A stretch of 64,000 bases of DNA, taken from the NCBI GenBank assembly GCA_019695175.1, contig JAIBAM010000007.1:28839-92838 (forward strand), written 5' to 3'. Numbering within the stretch: position 1 is the stretch's first letter; each line of letters starts with the position of its first letter. The translations under genes and the position numbers were made by a program. The DNA comes from Bdellovibrionales bacterium (GTDB lineage: Bacteria > Bdellovibrionota > Bdellovibrionia > Bdellovibrionales > UBA1609). The notes beneath the pieces were generated by a model that was not told the origin of the DNA, ran no database searches, and saw only the letters and a list, made by a program, of their open reading frames with translations. This document shows, piece after piece, positions 58,583-64,000 of the stretch.

Positions 58583-59800
58583 TTAACCTCCCACGGCACC
58601 AGCCAAATTGAAAATGGGCAAATACATGGCAATTACAATAACAGCAATGATTCCTCCAAGAAAGACCATGAGAAGTGGTTCAATTAAACTGGTCATGGCT
58701 TCTGCTGCAGCTTCGACTTCATCTTCATAAAAATCAGCTACTTTGGACAACATCGTATCAATATTACCTGTTTGTTCCCCTATGGAGATCATTTGTGTGA
58801 CCATGGAAGGGAAATACTTTACCTTTTGTAGAGGCTCTGCCAATGTTTTACCTTTGGCAACGACACCACGAGCTTCAAGAAGAGCTTTTTCTATGACATA
58901 GTTTCCTGCTGTGGCTCCAGCAATTTCAAGTGCATCCATTATTCTCACACCGGCACCAAGTAAAGTGGCTAGGGTTCGGGACACTCTGGCGATGGATCCC
59001 TTTTGAATAAGAGTTCCAAAGACGGGAACTTCAATAAAAATTCGATCCAAAACTTTTCTGCCATCGGAAGTTTCGTAATAGGTGCGTAGAAGAAAAAAAC
59101 TTCCAATCACTCCCCCCAACATGGCCCACCAATATTGTTTAGTAAAATGGCTTGCATTAATAACTAATTGTGTGAGGGCTGGAATTTGTTGTCCGGATTG
59201 ACTGAACATTTTAACAAAATTTGGAATAACAAAAACCATGATTCCCGAAATCACAAGAATGGCGACGATGATGATGGCTGCAGGGTACCATAAGGCCCCC
59301 ATAATCTTACCCTTCATTTTCACAGATTTTTCAATGTACTCAGCCAGACGATTCAATACAACTTCGAGAACACCACCCTCTTCCCCAGCTTTAACTAGAT
59401 TGATATAAAGACGATCAAAGGTGAGAGGGTATTCACCCATGGCCTCAGCTAAAGGTCGACCTCGACCTACAGAGTCTAAAACGCCGCGGAGTGCTTGGAT
59501 CATTTTTTGACCACGTCCACCTGTTGCCATGGCCTCTAAGCTTTGCATGATTGGAACACCTGAACCAACTAAAACTGCAAATTGTCTTGTGAAAATCTGT
59601 AATTCTTTTGGGTTTACTCGAAGTCGACTGCCCTTTAAGGCTATAGACTGTTTTTTAAAGTTTCCTTTTGTTACCACGTGAAGCGGGACCAATTTTTGTG
59701 CTCTCAGCTTGACCCGTGCTTCGGTTTCGTTGCTGGCTTCAAGTTCACCTCGAACTGTTTTTCCGTCAGAAGTTTTTGCTTGAAATTCATATAACCCCAT
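58583..59800 (-). CDS. pilC: Type IV pilus inner-membrane platform protein PilC
   Basis: 405 residues, two repeated T2SS-F domains (FTRQFAVLVGSGVPIMQSLE; SRTLATLLGAGVRIMDALEI) with three membrane helices, the last near the C-terminus (LLMVFLGGIIAVIVIAMYLP). PilC sits between PilB/PilT and the growing pilus. Normal length. Lies between pilT (16-nt gap) and pilS. Confidence 0.96.
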   Translation of the reverse strand: MGLYEFQAKTSDGKTVRGELEASNETEARVKLRAQKLVPLHVVTKGNFKKQSIALKGSRLRVNPKELQIFTRQFAVLVGSGVPIMQSLEAMATGGRGQKMIQALRGVLDSVGRGRPLAEAMGEYPLTFDRLYINLVKAGEEGGVLEVVLNRLAEYIEKSVKMKGKIMGALWYPAAIIIVAILVISGIMVFVIPNFVKMFSQSGQQIPALTQLVINASHFTKQYWWAMLGGVIGSFFLLRTYYETSDGRKVLDRIFIEVPVFGTLIQKGSIARVSRTLATLLGAGVRIMDALEIAGATAGNYVIEKALLEARGVVAKGKTLAEPLQKVKYFPSMVTQMISIGEQTGNIDTMLSKVADFYEDEVEAAAEAMTSLIEPLLMVFLGGIIAVIVIAMYLPIFNLAGAVGG

Positions 59801-59816
59801 TCAAGACTCCAATAGT

Positions 59817-60884
59817 TTAGATGCCCGATTGTTTCAGCAGTCGATCCAGTTCCTCAGGATCGTTTGATGTTGCAAATGCAGTTTGCAATTCAATTTTTCT
59901 TTTTAAAACTAAATTTAAAAGGGATTGATTAAGGGTAATCATTCCTGTTTTTCCTTGACCCACTTGCATCATTCCATAAATTTGATGGAGTTTGTTTTCC
60001 CGAATGAGGTTTTTAATATTGGTATTTAGAATAAGTATTTCTAAAACTGGCACCATACCCCCGCGAGTGGATGGTATGAGTCGTTGAGAAATAATCGCAT
60101 TTAGAACAAAACTTAATTGCACGCGAATTCTTTCTTGTTGTTCTGCGGGAAAAACACTCACGATACGACTGATTGTTTGTACAGCTGAATTCGTGTGTAA
60201 CGTGGCAAAAACCAAGTGCCCAGTTTCAGCGACTGTAAGAGCAGATTCGATAGTTTCCAAGTCACGTAATTCACCTAATAAGCATACATCAGGGTCTTGT
60301 CTTAGCACCTGACGTAGAGCCAACTTATAGGAAGTCGTATCTACACCCACTTCCCGTTGGTTGATTATACAGTTTTTATGATTATGAATATATTCGATTG
60401 GATCTTCGAGAGTGATTATGTGTCCGCGTAGTTCTCGATTTACTTTATCAATCATTGCCGCGATTGTGGTGGACTTTCCTGATCCTGTGGGTCCAGTGAC
60501 TAGCACTAAACCGTTGGTGTATTGTGTGAGTTCAGTAAGCGCTTTAGGAAGACCTAAACTTTCCATTTCCGGAACTTCGCCCGCAATTCGTCGAAACACT
60601 CCAGACACAGAACCTCTTTGAAAAAAGAGGTTGGCTCGAAAACGAGAGAGACCCGTAAGGCCAAAACTGAAGTCCAGTTCCTTTGCAGCTTCAAAACGAC
60701 TTTTTTGTGCATCTGTAAGAATGGAGCAACAAAGATTTCGCGACTCTTCAGGAGTGAGTTGGTTGGTTTTGACTCGGACAATACTGCCATCCACTCTCAA
60801 CACAGGTGTGGAGCCTGCAACGATATGTAAGTCGGAGGCTCCTTGCTTTACGGCAGCCTTTAAAAGCTGTTGCAATGTAATCAT
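59817..60884 (-). CDS. pilT: Type IV pilus retraction ATPase PilT
   Basis: 355 residues. Walker A GPTGSGKSTTIAAM at about residue 130, Asp box LEDPIEYIH, Walker B region DVCLLGELRDLET, and the His box GHLVFATLHTNSAVQTI. PilT is a hexamer that depolymerises pili for twitching and DNA uptake. ATGA overlap with pilB upstream gives coupling. The AIRNLIRE-type retraction motif appears as NTNIKNLIRENKLHQIYGMM. Confidence 0.96.
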   Translation of the reverse strand: MITLQQLLKAAVKQGASDLHIVAGSTPVLRVDGSIVRVKTNQLTPEESRNLCCSILTDAQKSRFEAAKELDFSFGLTGLSRFRANLFFQRGSVSGVFRRIAGEVPEMESLGLPKALTELTQYTNGLVLVTGPTGSGKSTTIAAMIDKVNRELRGHIITLEDPIEYIHNHKNCIINQREVGVDTTSYKLALRQVLRQDPDVCLLGELRDLETIESALTVAETGHLVFATLHTNSAVQTISRIVSVFPAEQQERIRVQLSFVLNAIISQRLIPSTRGGMVPVLEILILNTNIKNLIRENKLHQIYGMMQVGQGKTGMITLNQSLLNLVLKRKIELQTAFATSNDPEELDRLLKQSGI

Positions 60885-62596
60885 ACATCGTCCCTGACGG
60901 AACTATTGAGGACTTCATCGAGTGTGACTAGCCCCTTTTTCATTTTGATAATTGCACTGCCTCGAAGGGTGCGCATTTTATCTGTTATCAAAGCATGGCG
61001 TTTCAACTCTAATGGTGACGCTCCTTTGAAAATGGCATCTTTAACTGCTGCCGTCATTTTCATGAACTCAAAAATGGCCACTCGACCTTTCATGCCAGTT
61101 CCATTACAACTTTCGCATCCCTCACCTTTTTTTAAATTACTGAATTGATCTAACTCCTCTTTGGGAATCCCTAAGTTTAATAAAGCTTCTGGTGGCACTT
61201 TAAAGTCCTGAATGCAGTTCAGACAAATTTTTCTCATGAGACGTTGGGCGACGACTAAAGAGATAGCTTCAGCGACAATGTAGGGTGGCATCCCCATATC
61301 AACAAGTCTTGTTACTGTGGAAGCGGCGTCATTGGTGTGAAGTGTACTGACAACAAGATGACCAGTCGAGGCTGCTTTAAAAGCAACTTCAGCTGTTTCT
61401 AAATCACGAATCTCTCCAACCATAATAACATCGGGGTCTTGTCTTAAAAAAGCTCTTAAGGCTTCAGCAAATGTAAATTCAATTTGAGAATTCACTTGAA
61501 CTTGATTGATTCCATCCAAATTAAATTCGACAGGATCTTCTGCAGTAGAAATATTTGTATCTGTTTTATTGAGCTCAGCGAGTCCGGAGTATATGGTTGT
61601 TGTCTTTCCGGATCCAGTGGGTCCTGTGATGAGTAAAAGTCCTTGAGGAAGGTAAAGGGTCTCTTTAAAAGTTTCTAGTTCATCTTCTTCCATTCCTAAT
61701 TTTGTCAAATCAACTTGTAAATTGCTTTTATCGAGAAGACGAAGAACGATTTTTTCACCAAAAATTGTGGGCATACTATTGACACGAAAGTCCACTTCTC
61801 GACCATTTTTCATTCGTACTTTGAGTCTTCCATCCTGGGGACGTCTTTTCTCGCCAATGTTGAGGCGAGATAAAATTTTGACCCGACTGACTATGGAGGC
61901 TGCTGCTCCAGGAGGAGGCTGAGTTTTTTCGTAAAGAGCTCCGTCAATCCGAAAACGAATTCGAAACCGTTTTTCATAGGGTTCTATATGGATATCACTG
62001 GCCTTAACTTTGATGGCTTCAGATAGCATCAAGTTCACAAACTTTACAATCGGACCATCCTCAGCAGAGGAGGCTTCTTGATCTACTAAATCTAAAACTT
62101 GTGATCTTACTCCTAATGTTTCTTCTGTGTCCTCTATCTCAGAGACAACGTTTTGCATAGAAACTGAATTGTATATTTTTTCAATGCAATTATTTATCGC
62201 CGATTCAGAGGCCAAAACCACATCTATTTTACATCGAGTTAAAAGAGAGAGATCATCTTTAACAAAGACATTGGAGGGGTCAGAAAAAGCGACAACTAAA
62301 TTTTTTCCAGCGCGAGACACTGGGATTACATTATTTTTTTCGCAAAACTGTTTGGGAACCAATTTGCTTACTTCAGGATCAATTTCAAAATTAAATAAAT
62401 CAATGGTGGGAAGACCATATTGGTTACCAAGGAACTCAGTCATTTCAGATTCACGCACAAATCCCAAACGAACGAGAGCAGAGGTGAGCTTGCCGCCCAT
62501 TTGTTTTTGATCTTTACGAGCTTGGTCCAGCTGCTCTAAATTGATTATGTTTTCTTTAACAAGGAGTTCCCCTAGTATTTTACGTGCTGCGGACAT
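60881..62596 (-). CDS. pilB: Type IV pilus assembly ATPase PilB
   Basis: 571 residues, GspE/PilB family. An MshEN-like N-domain (LGELLVKENIINLEQLDQA), then the ATPase with Walker A GPTGSGKTTTIYSG near residue 325, Asp box STAEDPVEFN and Walker B DPDVIMVGEIRDLET. A four-Cys zinc site (CLNC...CESC, about 458-500) follows. It powers pilus extension. First pil gene, with pilT overlapping its stop. Confidence 0.96.
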   Translation of the reverse strand: MSAARKILGELLVKENIINLEQLDQARKDQKQMGGKLTSALVRLGFVRESEMTEFLGNQYGLPTIDLFNFEIDPEVSKLVPKQFCEKNNVIPVSRAGKNLVVAFSDPSNVFVKDDLSLLTRCKIDVVLASESAINNCIEKIYNSVSMQNVVSEIEDTEETLGVRSQVLDLVDQEASSAEDGPIVKFVNLMLSEAIKVKASDIHIEPYEKRFRIRFRIDGALYEKTQPPPGAAASIVSRVKILSRLNIGEKRRPQDGRLKVRMKNGREVDFRVNSMPTIFGEKIVLRLLDKSNLQVDLTKLGMEEDELETFKETLYLPQGLLLITGPTGSGKTTTIYSGLAELNKTDTNISTAEDPVEFNLDGINQVQVNSQIEFTFAEALRAFLRQDPDVIMVGEIRDLETAEVAFKAASTGHLVVSTLHTNDAASTVTRLVDMGMPPYIVAEAISLVVAQRLMRKICLNCIQDFKVPPEALLNLGIPKEELDQFSNLKKGEGCESCNGTGMKGRVAIFEFMKMTAAVKDAIFKGASPLELKRHALITDKMRTLRGSAIIKMKKGLVTLDEVLNSSVRDDV

Positions 62597-62755
62597 AAAT
62601 TGGCCCCATCAGTTATAAACAGAAAGTTTAACTTCCGATAATAGAGTACTCCGATGTGCCAATTTTTGTAACTAGGCTTAGGTCCGACTTTTGTATGATT
62701 TTGCTATCGTTAGAAGCTAGCAATCTTTCCAAACAAGTTCTAAACATTAATTTGA

Positions 62756-63724
62756 TTAAATTTTCCACCAGTTGGTAGCAGCCTTCACATCTTTTTCAAT
62801 TTGTGCTCGAAGATGGCTTTTGCTATCGAATTTCATTTCCTCTCTATGATACAAGTAAAATTCCACTTTCATTTGCTGTCCTAGGGGAGGGCTTTGATCT
62901 TCAATGCTTTTTAAAAGGTGAGTTTCAATACGCAGTCCGGTGTCGCCAAACGTAGGAGAAAATCCCACATTCGTGATACTAGGATAGATCTTCATATTCA
63001 AAGTAGTTTGGGTGAAGTAAACTCCTGTTTTCGGAATCACTTGAGTCAACTTATCTTGTTTGTATTTTGAAGTTGTAAGATCTATGGGGGCAGAATTAAG
63101 GGTGGAAAAACCAAGAGGTGTTCCCCTGCCGGTTCCTTTAACAATGGGGAACATCATGTTGTATGGACGACCTAAAAGTTCATGGGCTTTGTCCACTTGT
63201 CCAGACCGGATAAATTGACGAATGTGAGAGCTCGAGATTCTTATACCTTGTTTATAAATAGGATCTAAAATAGATAAAGTATATTTATATTGTTTGCTGT
63301 AGGAAGCCAGCGTTTCAGTAGATCCTTGCCTTGCTTTGCCGAATTTAAAGTCATGACCAATCACAATATGGTTTGGGTGGAGAGGTTGTATTAAAAACTT
63401 CTCAATGAAGTTAAGAGGTGAGAGTTGGGAAAAATGACTTGTAAAGGGTTGGATGATGAGAGTTTGTGTTCCCATTTTTTGAAGCTCTAAAGCCAGATCT
63501 TCTTTACTGCAAAGATATTCATGCAAGATTTGGGGTTTTAATACTTGTGCCGGATGGGGGGAAAAAGTAAATACCACTGCAGGGAGATTTTCTTGGACTG
63601 ATTTTTTGAGGAGAAGTTTTATTAACTCTTTGTGCCCTAAATGAAAGCCATCAAAATTACCTAAAGCCAAAGCACATTTATCAAAAGGATGATTTATTTT
63701 TTCTACACCATAAAAAATCTGCAT
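62756..63724 (-). CDS. ribF: Bifunctional riboflavin kinase/FAD synthetase
   Basis: 322 residues from ATG 63724 (AAAGGA ten bases upstream; the frame is open to a TTG at 63733). The N-terminal FAD synthetase nucleotidyltransferase has LGNFDGFHLGHKELI and VIGHDFKFGKARQGS with ISSSHIRQFI; the C-terminal riboflavin kinase has GRPYNMMFPIVKGTGRGTPLGFSTLN and NVGFSPTFGD. It converts riboflavin to FMN and FAD. Upstream of pilB by 159 nt, same strand; co-transcription is possible. Confidence 0.95.
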   Translation of the reverse strand: MQIFYGVEKINHPFDKCALALGNFDGFHLGHKELIKLLLKKSVQENLPAVVFTFSPHPAQVLKPQILHEYLCSKEDLALELQKMGTQTLIIQPFTSHFSQLSPLNFIEKFLIQPLHPNHIVIGHDFKFGKARQGSTETLASYSKQYKYTLSILDPIYKQGIRISSSHIRQFIRSGQVDKAHELLGRPYNMMFPIVKGTGRGTPLGFSTLNSAPIDLTTSKYKQDKLTQVIPKTGVYFTQTTLNMKIYPSITNVGFSPTFGDTGLRIETHLLKSIEDQSPPLGQQMKVEFYLYHREEMKFDSKSHLRAQIEKDVKAATNWWKI

Positions 63725-63732
63725 GAGAATCA

Positions 63733-64000
63733 AATCCTTTGAGACCCTAAAGGGCTTGCGCGAAAAAGTCCCAGTTTATTTAATAAACCTATGAGTCTGG
63801 TTTTGTATGTATTTTTTGTTTGTAAATATTTCATTCAACTTCTTGCAATCGTGTTCAATTTAATTGTTATCGATATTTTGCAGGTATATATTCGATTCGT
63901 TCTTGTCAGGCTATGAAAGCCCTTTTTTTCTACTAAATCATTGAACTTATTAATATTTGTTGATACGTTGCGTTATATATGATCAAACTTCGCTTAAGCC
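63733..64000. other. Region upstream of ribF to window edge
   Basis: About 270 nt, AT-rich. A 34-codon ORF (63730-63834, minus strand, MKYLQTKNTYKTRLI...) ends at the ribF start and could be a leader peptide, but support is weak. On the plus strand GGCT-ATGAA-AGCC followed by C and seven T (63909-63929) resembles a weak terminator. Promoter for ribF not pinned down. Confidence 0.35.

Noticed and set aside
62597..62755. Sigma-54 promoter upstream of pilB (TTGGCAC seen on the minus strand)
   Set aside because: The GC element is not found at the required distance, so the -24/-12 pair is incomplete.

Overview
The window looks like the chromosome of a low-GC member of the Bdellovibrionota (Bdellovibrio-like predatory or scavenging bacteria). 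This is inference. It rests on the combination of a ribF-pilB-pilT-pilC-pilS-pilR type IV pilus locus, Gram-negative envelope genes (porins, TonB, Lol-type lipoproteins with unusual 'QNC/TNC' lipoboxes), a glyS-ppdK-smc cluster and a complete rrn operon. No 16S comparison could be run. Genes are densely packed, short overlaps (ATGA) are common, and GTG/TTG starts are frequent.

Layout. 1-5646 (minus): a chemosensory operon cheA-cheW-mcp-cheR/REC; cheA is split in two by a one-base frameshift in a homopolymer region. 5952-8985: a porin, an Mrp-type ATPase and a small membrane protein. 9188-16895: glyS-ppdK-smc. 16966-18723 (minus): ComEC split into separate channel and metallo-beta-lactamase genes; dprA at 21818 adds a second DNA-uptake gene. 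19134-21704: a TPR protein and a LysM envelope protein. 22721-28246: an rRNA operon (16S, tRNA-Ile, 23S, 5S) with promoter, two boxA-like motifs, processing stems and a strong terminator. 28383-32198: a HAD phosphatase and topA. 32246-35056: a large Cys-rich, vWA-like lipoprotein. 35391-38362: three c-type cytochrome genes, one being a mono-haem beta-barrel fusion. 38462-40540: rpsA with its own promoter and terminator. 40690-49820: murJ, a FecR-domain protein, a Fis-type regulator, a TonB protein and several exported proteins of unknown function. 49903-51830 (minus): a TAXI-like binding protein whose signal peptide is cut off by a one-base homopolymer frameshift. 52356-55280: a coupled pair, a putative trans-acting propeptide/chaperone and a subtilisin/kexin-like lipoprotein protease. 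55357-63724 (minus): ribF-pilB-pilT-pilC-pilS-pilR.

How it fits together. The pilus ATPases PilB/PilT, platform protein PilC and the PilS-PilR two-component pair form a motility/attachment unit; the Che cluster is a candidate sensory input for surface motility. ComEC, its detached hydrolase and DprA point to DNA uptake, which would use the same pilus machinery. The secreted protease pair and the large lipoproteins suggest surface degradation or adhesion functions.

No CRISPR array, prophage, insertion sequence or recognisable defence island was seen. The best candidates for something little described are the protease/chaperone pair, the porin-cytochrome cluster, and the 38-bp palindrome plus 26-bp tandem repeat in front of the tonB-like gene. 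Two genes (cheA and the TAXI-like gene) are each restored by adding one base to a homopolymer, so sequencing error must be excluded before biology is inferred.
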